Made by a program: the position numbers and the translations under genes. Positions 23,598 through 34,639 of a stretch of DNA of 53,442 bases are shown here, in pieces; position 1 is the first letter of the stretch, and each line of letters starts with the position of its first letter. A model generated the notes under the pieces. It saw nothing but the letters and a program-made list of their open reading frames with translations. It was not told the origin of the DNA and searched no databases. Source of the DNA: Branchiostoma floridae (Eukaryota; Chordata; Leptocardii; Amphioxiformes; Branchiostomatidae); assembly GCF_000003815.2 (NCBI RefSeq), contig NC_049980.1:9990053-10043494 (forward strand), read 5' to 3'.

Positions 23598-24410
23598 TAC
23601 CCCCCTCACATCAGGCGCGATTAGATCGGAAGACTGGTTTACGAGTTCTAAATGACATTTTCGTGAGTAAGACGTCCGGTGTTCTCACGATCATCTTGCG
23701 ATTTTTAGGGATCGCCGGCAATTTTCAGAAGTCTTACGACGGTCGCGGTGCAGCGAAACATGTTCTTAACATAAGCGACAAGTCGCAGGAGATCTCCGAG
23801 ATCGCAGAGCTCGTTACCGAGTCGCAGATCGTGCGTGCAAATCGTGCGTACCTCGCAAGGGTATCGGTCAATAGTCTTGCGTCAATCCAACGATTGAAGA
23901 CCGATAGGCGAGCACAGACATGGTTATTAATCATCGAGCGCAAATCGGATGGCAAACGTCCGTTAGTCTGGCGAAGTTCGGGCGACGTTTACCCGACTTC
24001 CGATTGTTTACAAATATTGAATTTCTGGTAACGTGAGGGTAATTCTAACATTGTGCCCTGTGGCAGTATGTAGGCTGGCTTTGTGACACACTTTCCTTTC
24101 TTGTGTCATTTCTATTATGCCCGCGCATTCCATTCATTGGTTAAAAGATTCCAACAACAAAAGAAGCAACATTTATTGATCTGTTACCTTTTTTGAGGAA
24201 CGTTTTGTGTTCCCTTGTCCGCGTGCAAGAGGTGATGGGAGGTTCATTATCATAGATTTATTCACCGTCGATCGCACGAGGCTCGCTTATATGTGAGGGT
24301 GACAGATTTTGGGCGAAAAATACGCAAGACCATCTTAAGATCTTAAAATCACCCGACCTTCCTGCGATCGCGAAGTACGTCCGAAGATCGTATATAATGT
24401 GAGGGGGGTA
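23598..24410. mobile_element. PIF/Harbinger-type non-autonomous element inserted in satellite
   Basis: 813 bp with 14-bp perfect inverted ends TACCCCCCTCACAT and ATGTGAGGGGGGTA, flanked by the 3-bp direct repeat TAA (23595-23597 and 24411-24413). TIR plus TWA duplication is the PIF/Harbinger signature. It splits a satellite unit between ...accgc and gcgaaccc. The interior is GC-rich relative to its surroundings. Open frames inside show no transposase motifs. Confidence 0.85.
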
Positions 24411-24616
24411 TAAGCGAACCCTTCGTTAACCGCAAAAGCACCCCATACGATCGAACTTCTAGAATCTTTAAGAAAGTGCGCGTTACTTTCATCACTTGAA
24501 TTTCATAGTAAAACCCGTATTGAGTTGGCAGAAAGCGATTTGAGCACTCAAAATTACTTTGTAACTTTTCTACAAGGTTCGAAAGGGCATGATGGTTCGC
24601 CTGGGGTAACCGCTAA
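24411..24616. repeat. Diverged satellite unit between two inserted elements
   Basis: It continues the 194-bp unit order (gcgaacccttcg, gatcgaacttct, gtgcgcgttactttcatc, acttttctacaagg, cgcctggggtaaccgctaa) with many substitutions. It shows that the array originally extended further right. Confidence 0.9.
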
Positions 24617-25708
24617 AGCCCCGGTCACAAGAATCGTACGACGTCCTTGCGATGGCATATTACGCCTGTCGCACGATGATCACAGTGAATCGGAGTTAAA
24701 TCGTAAGGAAAATCAGCCATCGCAGAGCATCGCAGAGCATCGGATGATGTTCAAAATTTTTCCAGCGTCGTACGATTTTTCACTCTGGAATAGCCGCCTG
24801 ACCACTTTTGTGCTTCTTTAACCAACCAAATGTGGACCTAGCTGTTGAATACTTTCCTATGATGTCTTTTACTGGAAAAAAATCAAAAGAAACCATAACA
24901 TCATGAGTTTTACAAACATAGGTTCAAATCAAGTACTAGCATGCTTATATCGGCCTTCTTGCCGGCTCTACGAGTCAGGCTTTTTCGAAAATCATAGTTT
25001 GCTTTTTTTGTGATGATATGCTATCAAGAAAAAATGCCATCAGACAAAAAGCATATGATAAACATTATATCATAAGCCTGCCTTTCTGTTCGAGTTTTCC
25101 ATATGGTTACGGCTATGGTAAACTGACCCAAGACAGGCGATCGTGAGAGATGAGGTCTGATCTAATTATGCACCCACGAGTATGTAGCCATCAAACAAAT
25201 GCATGCATCACCTGTGTGTGATACTGGATCTGCCACGTGTAAAATATTGCCTTGAAGGCAGGCTCTTCTACGGGCGCTTGTTCTCGGGTTGCTTCAGTGA
25301 ACAATTGCAACTGATATAGTTTCTTTTTTCGTCAACATCGACAATATTAGGGGAAACTAGAACCATGACCACATGCTAAAAGTTTATCATTTAAGATTCA
25401 TCAGTAGAAAAAAAAATGTCCGTAATGAAGTCTGATATGGGGGCAACAAAAATCGTACGACGATGGAGAAGTTTTGAACATGTTCAAAATCCATTTCAGC
25501 TCTATTTTCGTCATAGGAGGCTCCCCGATTTACTATGATTCACCTGCCATTGACGCAGGTACGCTCTTTTGACCTACGATCCTTGTGACCACGGCTTTAT
25601 ATATTTAAACCATTGCTTCCGATTCTCCCCCGACTTACGACGTACTGTGCCTATGCCAAGCATAAAACCTCCATCGCAGTCAATCGTACGATTCTTGTGA
25701 CCGGGGCT
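24617..25708. mobile_element. Second PIF/Harbinger-type element inserted in satellite
   Basis: 1092 bp starting AGCCCCGGTCACAAGAATCG and ending with its reverse complement, followed by TAA (25709-25711); TAA also precedes it at 24614-24616. The TIR is at least 25 bp and nearly perfect. Internal sequence repeats fragments of the terminal motif (ttgtgaccacggctt, gtgaccggggct). No transposase is recognised, so this is a non-autonomous copy. Confidence 0.85.
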
Positions 25709-25727
25709 TAAGCGAACCCTTCAGTAA

Positions 25728-26453
25728 CCGGCTCTACGTGTCAGGCTCTTTCGAAGATCGTATCATGATATGCTATCAACAAAAAGATGCCATCATGCAA
25801 AAATCATATCACAAGCATTATATCATATATATTTCGAACTCATAGAGCCTGCTTTTATGTTCAAATTGTCCCCATGGCTATTACGATTATGGTAAACTGA
25901 CCCAAGACCGACGAGAGCTTAGATTTGATCTGATTATAAACTCACGTGCATGAAGCGATCAAACAATTGTCTGCATCACCTGTGCGGGGCGCGCTGTTCT
26001 CTGGTTGCGACTGTGGCAGTTGCGACTGATATATTTTCCCTTTTCGTCAATATCGACAATATCAGGGAAAACTGAAACCATCACAACATGCTAACAATTC
26101 ATAAATCTATAACCTCATCAGTAGACAAAATTTGCCGTAATGAAGTCTGCTATGGGGGCAAATAAAATCTTACGACGATAGCGAAATTTTGAACATGTTC
26201 CAAATCCATTTCAGCTCTATTTTTCGTCATAGGACGCTCCCCGATTTACTACGATTTACTGCGATTGACGCAGGTACGCTCTTATGACCTCATCGTACGA
26301 TGCACTACGCGCTTTGTGACCACGGCTTTATATATTTAAACCATTGCTTCCGATTTTCCCCGACTTACGACGCACTACGCTTATACCGCGCATCGCAAGG
26401 AATCGCAAGGAATCGTATGCGCTTTGTCACCGGGGCTTAAGCAAATCCTTCCG
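25728..26453. repeat. Tandem duplicate of the 3' two-thirds of the second element
   Basis: The sequence from ccggctctacg (25728) to gtcaccggggcttaagc (about 26442) parallels 24962-25730 in order, with noticeable substitutions and indels. The junction joins ...cagtaaccg of the satellite to ccggctctacg of the element, sharing CCG. This looks like an old tandem duplication that copied the element's interior, right terminus and a few bases of host satellite. Confidence 0.8.
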
Positions 26454-28031
26454 AACCTTTGTATATGCAAATACTTAATTCCGTCTGTTTTTTCCTAATT
26501 CCTGCTAATTTGCTTACAGTGAGAAGGCCCTATAAGGCACATTGAGCGCACCTTATCTTGCCTGAGAACGCATTATGAGTTCTTTTTGGGGGCTATAGAA
26601 GGTTTTGATTAATTGGTGAGAGTTCCATACTGAAACCCCGTATGCCTCTCTTTATGACGGAAGGTACATTTATAGATATTTTGCAGCATGTCTCGCCATG
26701 TCTCGCGAGACTGGGGCCCTTTATTTCAAACCGAACTTCGTCTGCTACATGTGTAAGCACCATGGAGGTTCACTTGAGTCAGCATGTCTGATGAGCACTA
26801 CTGAAGTTCACATCCTACACAAATAATGAGGTATCTACACCAATTATCATCACAGAGACGTACTGAGAGCTTACCCTGCCTGGGGAAATGATCAAGACAG
26901 CAATGCTTGCTTCCGATTTCTTCAGCGTCGCTGGAAGATACAGTATCTATCTTTCCAAGGGCCATCTATAATTGCCTGATATCATCTTAAGCTAGGCTTA
27001 CTGCCCCCTTACCTTTACATACTGTTACCAGCATTAGTAAGGCACAGTTATGGAAGCTGTTATATCTTTAATCCACTTAAGTCATTTTCTTATCCAAACA
27101 TCAACTACAATTCTTCTGGTTCAACTTTTTGAACATTTCTTCATATGTTTTAGCGGGAAGGGTACACTGTGGGATTTGCAATGAATTTCCTATGTATATG
27201 TAGAACGTTCATATATCGTTTGATGACTAATTCACGAGTTAAGTTGAGACGAAGATAAGCACAATTTGAGAGATATTCAAAGAGATACGACATATTTCTT
27301 TCGTTTCTCATGTATTTATCTTTCACCGAATTGTTTTTCGCACAATTAATTGCGAGCTGTTGCTGTGTGCAGACAACCAGAAAACGACATTATCTAGACA
27401 AATAGCATCATTATGATAATGTTTTCAATCATCTTTCAGGGGAATATTATCTTTTCAGTGCAAAACCATAGCGATGTCAGCAATCATGAAACTTATTATA
27501 TATCATAAGAACGTGCGCCTTCATATTGATATTAGTAAAAGCGACGAGCGATGCATGTAGTGCATGAGATGTGTATTTACATCAATGTTGCTCCTGATAA
27601 ATGCACCATTTTGTTTCGTTATAGAACACGCTGGGATTAAACAGTTACATCAGTTAGTAAGTTGTTTATCTTTCTAAACTTCTTGTCAAGAAAACAAAGT
27701 AACTACTTTATCATTTCAATGGGTAATACAACTTAAAGCATAACAAATGAAACCATAGCTGAAGATTTCCCTTGCTACATTGAGGCTCCGTATCGGTATA
27801 ATTGCCCTCCGCCATCCACCATGTTTAACGCTAGTCTTCAAACAGCTTAGCCGGCTTATCCTCAGTGATAGACGTCTCTTTTTGTAACATTTAGATGAAG
27901 TACTGTTTTCTGGTATTGCACTTTTTTAAAACAACAAGCCACCTTCTACTCACACTTAACCGAGCCATAAAAATTGTACTGGTAGGAGGAGGCGAACCAT
28001 TAAAGTGTTGAATACTAGAAAAATTATGTAC
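26454..28031. other. Non-coding stretch, nothing recognised
   Basis: AT-rich DNA without splice-supported ORFs, RNA genes or repeats that I can name. Confidence 0.35.
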
Positions 28032-28213
28032 TACAGTCAAACCTGTCTATAGCAGCCACTCAAGGGACCGGACAAATTTGGCCACTATAGACAGGTGGCC
28101 TCTGTATAGAGGTGGCAACTTGTAGATAAAATACCCAAGGGACCGACAAAAAGTGGCCACTATGGACAGGTGGCCCCTCTGTAGAGGTGGCCCCTAATAC
28201 AGGTTTGACTGTA
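28032..28213. mobile_element. Tc1/mariner-type MITE (about 180 bp)
   Basis: Inverted ends TACAGTCAAACCTGT and ACAGGTTTGACTGTA with TA at both borders. The interior repeats ggccactatagacaggtggc twice with variation (a second copy has tatgga). No ORF. Confidence 0.9.
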
Positions 28214-28223
28214 ATTCCCTTTT

Positions 28224-28351
28224 ACCCGCGGGGTAACCTATATTCGTTTTAAACTGCGATATTTTGAAAATGTTGCAGTTTGAAACCACCGTCCGTCTGC
28301 TCGATATCCCTAAACACCATTTTTGATACAACGGATATAGGTTACCCGCGG
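28224..28351. mobile_element. Small TIR element (about 128 bp)
   Basis: The left end acccgcggggtaacctatat and the right end atataggttacccgcgg are reverse complements with one extra G, and an inner palindromic pair (ttgcagtttgaa and its partner) lies near the middle. It starts about ten bases after the preceding MITE. Superfamily not assigned. Confidence 0.7.
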
Positions 28352-29221
28352 ATAAATATGAACTGGTGTTGCATCTAAATGTTGCAAAACAGACGTAAAA
28401 CACTAAGGATGAGTCGGATCATAGCTTCGGTCGCATGTACATGTACTAGTGCCTCAAGTCACGTTCGGTCAATATAGTACAATTAAGGTATGGCCACTAA
28501 ACTCTGTTTATGGCACGTATTGAAACAGTGCATAGGGCCATGCTCCCATCACGAGAGACTTAATAAAAGGAAGCGATAAAAGTAATGTCAAAGGCCATGG
28601 TAGTGAAATAACATTGGTAAGACTTAAAGAGCAAAGTTAGACCGGTGAGTGCAGCGGACATACCTCCCAGGCTAAGGGAGACGGGAGAGAGGTATTTAGC
28701 TATCAGGTTCAGCACAAGATATCTAAAAAGTATAATACTCTCTGTGCTAGTATTATTCTCGATCTCTGAAGTTGGCGATCTCGCTGTCGCCAAGCAATTT
28801 GACAGATCGGTGAAAAACGGATGTTTTGCACAATGTATGTTTTGTTGTCTTTTTAGTTATAATTGTGGGTTTTGCGTAATGTTCCCATTATTAAGTGAAA
28901 GGTAGCACAAATCTAATTTAGAATGCACCGACGCTGCCAATGTGCCACAGTCCTGTAAGATACCCGCTTTAGTGATCTCTATAGTGTTTCATAAGAAGAT
29001 TTAATCTACTCTTTTAACTATGATTTTTAAAACGAATGTCACTCTCGTCGCGAAGAAATAATTTGGTTTTTGATTAAGAATCTAATCAAGATATAAAAGT
29101 AGAGTGTGCAATATGAATCTTAAAGCACATAAACCTTTACAGGTGCTATTCTCGGTATCCTAGGTAAAAAGTCAGTCATGTTTTTACCATCAATCGCTAT
29201 CGCTTTATTACCTTCGACAAG
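28352..29221. other. Non-coding stretch, nothing recognised
   Basis: No gene or repeat was recognised. Short open frames on both strands lack similarity to families I know. Confidence 0.3.
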
Positions 29222-29640
29222 AAGGTTATATTTTGTGTAGCGTTTTTGTGTGTGTGTGTGTGTGTGTGTAGAAGACCAGCATAACTCAAGAACGCCTGGA
29301 TGGATAGTATTGATATTCGGTATGTTGGTAGGTCTTGATGAGACCTGGAAACGATTAGATTTTGGGCCCCTTAGTGGCCTGTTATGGTACTGCAGCGGAA
29401 CTTCCTGGTTTGATATCTCTAGTTCTAGACATGCTTAGGCTATGATTTTTTAGTGCTAGACAGCTCTTGATGCCGAGAGTGATTGGTATTCGTTTGGGCC
29501 CCCTAGCGGCTTGTTTTGGAACTGCAGGGCAGGTTTAGTGCCAGACTTTGAAAGGGAATAACTCAAGAAGGGGTTGACGGATTGTCATGATTTTTGGTAT
29601 GTAGATAGCTTGAGTAATGCTTCATATAATTACATATTAT
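29222..29640 (+). repeat. Dispersed repeat family member (copy 1) with GT run
   Basis: The segment aaggttatattttgtgt is followed by a GT run, then cataactcaagaacgcctgg, attgatattcggtatgttgg and gggccccttagtgg. The same modules recur in order at 32090-32290 and, inverted, at 34640-34800. A further internal partial module (ataactcaagaagggg, tttttggtatgtagatag) follows at about 29550. Transposon class unknown. Confidence 0.6.
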
Positions 29641-30064
29641 TTATGCAAATTAGTATCTAATTTGCATAGTTAATGAGGAAATTGTCTAAACACGCTCGGT
29701 TCCAGTATAGGACCATTGCAACATGTGATATTTGTAACTGAGAGAAAAGAATATTAGCAGATATATATTATGCAAAATAAATACCTAATTTGCATAATTA
29801 ATGAGGAAATGCTATAAACATAATGTCCTTGTGGTTAATGGCGGGAACTTCACACTTGTAGCATTTGGAAGTTATGTACAGGTGAACATCGTTGAACAAT
29901 AACTATGCAATTTGCATAAATTATCAGAAAATGCGATAAAAGCCTTCTTTCTTAATATAGATCATGTAGGTCTGTTGTTTGGTGAAGGAGATGATCAAGT
30001 AATATAATTTATGCAAATGAGGACCTTCCGAATGAAAGCTCATCTGTGTTGGTAAATTCCATAT

Positions 30065-30194
30065 TGCAAAAGTTTAAACTTTGTTCCAACACAAAGAAGG
30101 GACTCACCATAAATTTTCGGTCGAGCACTCCGACCTTCTTCAGATGAAATGATTCGCTGACTAATCCGGAAGTCGTCGGATGACGTCAGGTAGC
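30065..30194. repeat. Left inverted terminal repeat of Penelope-like element (130 bp)
   Basis: An exact reverse complement of 30893-31022. It contains the start codon of the truncated ORF (30180) and, on the minus strand, the hammerhead-like motif. Confidence 0.95.
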
Positions 30195-30926
30195 TTCAAC
30201 TCAAGTCACCCATTAGAGCACAAATTGGGTGTCATCAGTACATTATTCCACAGGGCTGATTCGATTATCACCAACCCGGAAGATAGGAAGCGAGAGAAGG
30301 AACACATGACTCAAGCTTTACGTAAGTGTGGCTACCCTGAGTGGGCAGTGTCCAGGGCGACAGCACCCAAAACTACTAGGACTGGCAACCAAAATCGGAA
30401 CAATACACAGAATAAAGGGTTAGTAGTATTACCCTATGTGAAGAATGTTTCGGAAGCCTTACGTAGAATCTTCAACTCGCAAGGCATAAAGACCTGCTTT
30501 AGGCCGACTAGGACACTAGTTAGGCAGCTATTGGTGGCGCCTAAGGACAAGACGCCCAAAGAACACAAGTGTGGTGTGGTGTACCACATCCGGTGTAACG
30601 GACATAACATCAGAGGCCCGTGCACCGAATCATACATCGGGGAAACGGAACGACCATTAAAAACCCGGTTCTTAGAACACAGACGTCGCAGCCCAACATC
30701 TTCAGAGGTATCACAGCACATACACATCGAATCCCCCGGCCACTCTGTGTCTCTGGACCAAGTTCGCATCTTAGACACTGAACAGGATTGGTTCGTGAGG
30801 GGCGTCAAGGAAGCTATCTACATTAGGGCACATCAACCCTCGTTGAACCGTGATGGTGGCAGGTTTCGCCTTCCCGCCATTTATGATTCGCTGCTACCTG
30901 ACGTCATCCGACGACTTCCGGATTAG
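30180..30926 (+). CDS. Penelope-like element C-terminal fragment: RT tail and GIY-YIG endonuclease
   Basis: 248 codons. Residues 9-57 (HPLEHKLGVISTLFHRAD, then RKCGYPEWAV) match the C-terminal end of Penelope-type reverse transcriptase. Residues about 79-128 form the usual linker (GLVVLPYVKNVSEALRRIF). Residues 131-225 form a GIY-YIG nuclease: CGVVYHIRC carries the first motif (GVVY here), YIGET the second, then TRFLEH, a Glu in VKEAIYI and an Asn in SLNRDGG. Paired cysteines near 131-148 recall the zinc-finger-like insertion of Penelope endonucleases. The RT catalytic core is missing, so the copy is not autonomous. The ATG and the last ten codons lie inside the inverted repeats, so this start is a product of truncation rather than the family's native start. 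Confidence 0.88.
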   Translation: MTSGSFNSSHPLEHKLGVISTLFHRADSIITNPEDRKREKEHMTQALRKCGYPEWAVSRATAPKTTRTGNQNRNNTQNKGLVVLPYVKNVSEALRRIFNSQGIKTCFRPTRTLVRQLLVAPKDKTPKEHKCGVVYHIRCNGHNIRGPCTESYIGETERPLKTRFLEHRRRSPTSSEVSQHIHIESPGHSVSLDQVRILDTEQDWFVRGVKEAIYIRAHQPSLNRDGGRFRLPAIYDSLLPDVIRRLPD

Positions 30927-31022
30927 TCAGCGAATCATTTCATCTGAAGAAGGTCGGAGTGCTCGACCGAAAATTTATGGTGAGTCCCTTCTTTGTGTTG
31001 GAACAAAGTTTAAACTTTTGCA
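30893..31022. repeat. Right inverted terminal repeat of Penelope-like element (130 bp)
   Basis: An exact reverse complement of 30065-30194. It codes for the end of the truncated ORF and contains the hammerhead-like motif on the plus strand. Confidence 0.95.
30932..30985 (+). ncRNA. Hammerhead-ribozyme-like motif in the Penelope terminal repeat
   Basis: CTGAAGA (30944-30950, fits the CUGANGA box) is followed by a 5-bp hairpin GGTCG...CGACC, then GAAA (30969-30972). After it, AATT could act as a minimal or dimeric helix III, followed by ATG, which can pair with CAT just before the CUGANGA box as helix I. Penelope-like elements are known to carry minimal type I hammerheads in their terminal repeats. 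One unpaired A lies between the first box and the hairpin, which departs from the standard core, so activity is uncertain. The same motif lies on the minus strand of the left repeat (CTGAAGA at 30137-30143). Confidence 0.45.
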
Positions 31023-31035
31023 AAATGAGGACCTT

Positions 31036-32089
31036 ATTTGCATTATTAATGACAAACACAATTAATACAGCAGTTGTAAAGGGTAGGATTATTTGGCGAA
31101 GGTATGGGGTCGTGGAACTCTAGTTGTATTGATTCTTTACGCACATGCTTCAGCCAAACTGTGCGCAAATATCAATGATACCTAAGACATTTCTCGTTCA
31201 TTAACTACACTATTGAGTGCAGCATAATGTTAATGATTCTTGGTTTTGTCTTTGCTCCGTTTTCAAATTGTAATGCATTGTGTATATCAAGTCAAAGTTT
31301 ATTGCACAGCAGTTATCGCAGGTACAATGTAAGGCAAAACAATATACATTGTATAAGACAACTAGCTATAAATTAATTTAGGGCATGTAGGTTCTATGCT
31401 ACACAATATTGAAAGAAAACACGATGTACAATAAAGACCAAAGTATAATAACAGGCTATTTAGCACTTGTATTAATCTAGTATAAACTACACGTAACCTA
31501 AATGTAGTACATACTACACGTACATACTACACGTATATACAGACAATATTGAAAGGCGACACAGTGAAATGTTTTATGTCTAGTATAGAGATTCTTTAAT
31601 AAGTTCATATATGAATGCAATAAAAAAAGAAATGTATTAACAGCAAGCGGCTCACATGTTGGCACGATAACCCCGCCAGTTCCTGTCATGAGGGAACGCC
31701 AGTAATCAAGTACCCACTAACACTGGGATCACCAGGAAATGAAGCGTTGACCTGTTAGCCCACAACAGTGAATTGATCTTGACAAACGTTATCTGTGAGA
31801 CGGAAGACTCATCCGTCAATTTGAAGATGAAATGAAAGCTTTGGTTTCTTCATCACAGACCTCCGGGCCACCAAGGAAATTATTCATGGAGACATCGCTT
31901 AGCAGGGAGATTGTCGTCGTGATCAGCATAGGAAATAAGAGTATTGAGATTTCCTATCCCGTCGAGATCTCCTTAAGAAACAGAAAAAAAAGTCCATGCC
32001 ACTTGGCAATCCCCCTCCTTTTTGACATTGAGAGTACAAAGTGTGTGGTGGGATAGTTCTGGAGTTCTGGTATAACAATTAATTTTACC
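31036..32089. other. Non-coding stretch with LINE-tail-like segment
   Basis: The left part continues the AT-rich repeat into which the Penelope-like element inserted. At about 31285-31420 the minus strand reads like a retroelement 3' end (gtgcaataaactttgact contains AATAAA). The rest is unrecognised. Confidence 0.35.
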
Positions 32090-32290
32090 TTTGCAAAGAA
32101 GGTTATGTTTTTGGCAGCATTTTTGTGTATGTACGGATTGCTCGAAAAGTCTTGAATGGATTGTCTTAATATTCGGCATGTGGGTAGGTATTGATGAGTC
32201 CTCGAAATGATAAGATGGTGGGGGCCCCTAGCAGATCACGGTACTGCAACTTAACTTCCAGTTTCGATATCTGGCGTTGATTATGACAAT
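32090..32290 (+). repeat. Dispersed repeat family member (copy 2)
   Basis: It contains aaggttatgtttttggca, then cttgaatggattg, then atattcggcatgtgggtagg and gggggcccctagcag, in the same order as the copy at 29222 but without the GT run. Confidence 0.6.
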
Positions 32291-34635
32291 ACAAGTTTTT
32301 TTCATCACGTTGACCATTCGTTTGTCTGCTGTACATCTATGTCAAAGATTTGCTGAAAATTTTTAAAAGGATTTTATTTCTGATTCTTGTTCAACGTCAA
32401 CGTCTTTTCTTTAAATGCCACGGTCCCAGTTGCACCGGTGCCCGTAGGGATGTAGCCCCGGCCGGGCTCTAAAGGCACAAATTTATGCCGGTGGACCCCT
32501 CGGAGAATCCCGCGAAACTACTTGAGGGATACCCCTCGGAGTACCTAATGGACACGGCGTCTATTTGTTGTTGGGACCGGGTTGATTTTAACTGTGAGGT
32601 AAAAACATTTAAGGGCCCGGCCGTACCCCAAAATAGGCCGGTAGTCACAGCGTGCCACATAGCGGTCACGTAGGGGTCACGCCCAAAAGTACCCGAGGGG
32701 CCATGTTTTTCCTGACGGGACCACAGCATAACAACCAGACCCAACAGCAGCTGGCAACTGCTTACAATCTATTTCCTGCTAGCGAACCGATTGAAAGATC
32801 CCGTAGGGACAACAGGTACCTGATGTTGTTGAATTGTTATTAACGTTCAATCAATCCTAGCTTCCTCTCACAAGAATTATCGTCCCTAAGCTTCGTTGAT
32901 TAGATTCCAGTTATTGGCTGTCTGTCATCAAGTGCCTGTGGTACCGTGCAAAGACGGGTGTTGCATGTTCAATGCTGGATAGGAAGATGGGGCAAAGAAC
33001 AACCATGGAATCTATTTCTGGAAAATGACATTCATGCGTTAACCAGAAAATTACTGTGACTAAAATGATAAAGATTGACTTTTCATGCCTTGGCTTATCA
33101 ACACGTACCAACCAGTGGATGGCTGAAGGACACAACACGCTGTTTGACAATTAAACCATCTTTATGTTGAAAAAAACTTGGTAACGTTATACCTGTATCA
33201 TATCAGAGGTGGAATACTTAACTACCGCCTTAGACTGCATAGATGATGTAAATTTTGAATCTTACATCGTTGCTGTATCTACAAATATGTATTCAGTGTG
33301 AACATGGGACAATATCAGCGCGAAAATCAGTACCCAAGATCACCTATTTCCCCTCCAGAGTGTTGAAAATCTACTGTTTCCAAACACCCTTCAGAGCTGC
33401 TAAATTCCCGCCAACAATATGCCAGCTATCGGATCCCAGATATCTCGCTCCCATTGAAGTTTGTCAAGCATACACAGCAAAAAAAACTTTCACTGAAGTC
33501 ATTGTTGATGGTAGCGTTAAATTGACTCAATTAAGTTTTCGTCTTGTGGAGGAAACGGTAAGATGAGCAGGGCAGACTGACATCTGAGGTACAGGAGGTA
33601 TGGCAGGAGGTATCATTTATCAGACACGATCTGTCACACGACACGCAGCCACAATTAAGAAGAAGCATCTACTGAGCTACACATATACGTAGTCATGTGC
33701 TGTAGTATACGTATGAATTGTCTTTGGTTAAAGCTTACCAAATTCGGATTCTCCTGTCGATTTTTCGACAGATGAGCAGCTGCAGCAGGCAAACAGTCAC
33801 TTGTCGGTGGGTTTGCCTGACCTGCACGTGACGTTTTAAGGTGAAGGGGGGGTGTACCAATCCTTCTCCACCCTCTCTTCTACTGACGCTCAACCCAGCA
33901 GATGCAGCTTTGCTTTTTTGCAGTTTCCGTCTCCTAGGAGGACTTCCGACCAAGGATGCAAGGGGTTCCTCCTACCCCCGATTCGTGTAAAGCGGGTGCT
34001 TACCAAATTACCACCAAGGGAGAGGCTGTCAATGCTTCAGATGTCAATGCAATTTGTGCGGCCTTGGGTATTCTCTAATCTCCAAGCAGATCTTGCTGTG
34101 GCAAATGGGAAGGAGTTTAGCCGGCAGAGGAGTTATTGTTGTTAGTTTGCTTGCTTGGTCCCCTTTTGTCCCTACTGACACACAGGGGGGAAAGTTGTCT
34201 TACTGATGTTGTACATTGTGGTGGTATGTGTCGAGTTTCATCATTCAACACGTATCTGAAGCAACGCTATGTTCATCAGCCAGTGCATGACACCATAGTG
34301 ATACATGCCTCACGTCAACTTTGCAAATGAGCTATTATTCCGTTTCCTCTCGTGACAAACGAGCCTTCACCGAAAGTTGTCGCAGCGATCAGTCATGACT
34401 TCTCCTCGCTAAAGATGTTTCCCTGGTGTTCCTTACGATGTATGACTACGGTGCTTCTATATCGCATAACTGTTGAAGGAGACACATTATGTTGAAGGAG
34501 ACACATTAAGATATTGAAGCATATAAAGATCATGTAGGCGTTATTGCGTGCAGGTAAAATGTCACAAATGTTACACAACCCTCGTAGTAACTTTTTCTAG
34601 AAAGTGATTTTGGTCCTCACTACAAGCTACACAGA
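32291..34635. other. Non-coding stretch, no recognised gene
   Basis: A GC-rich block at about 32400-32730 has repeated cggccg, ggggtcac and ccctcgga motifs and may be an old DNA element. Elsewhere no splice-supported exon or repeat could be named. Confidence 0.3.
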
Positions 34636-34639
34636 ACAA

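Larger units (their letters stand above)
30028..31022 (+). mobile_element. 5'-truncated Penelope-like retroelement with inverted terminal repeats
   Basis: A 995-bp insert flanked by a perfect 13-bp direct repeat AAATGAGGACCTT (30015-30027 and 31023-31035). It begins with a 37-bp tail, then a 130-bp repeat (30065-30194) that is an exact reverse complement of its right end (30893-31022), with a Penelope-type C-terminal ORF between. Inverted terminal repeats, 5' truncation and a target duplication over 10 bp all fit known Penelope-like element structure. Identity of the two 130-bp repeats suggests recent insertion. The target is an AT-rich dispersed repeat whose halves continue on both sides. 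Confidence 0.9.

Noticed and set aside
23663-24031. 122-codon frame inside the 813-bp Harbinger-like element
   Set aside because: No transposase or Myb/SANT-like motif, and the element is far too short to be autonomous. Likely chance openness in GC-rich DNA.
24617-25708. Reading the cgtacga-rich block as a regulatory palindrome cluster
   Set aside because: The motifs are the termini and internal degenerate copies of a TIR element with a clean TAA duplication, which explains them better.
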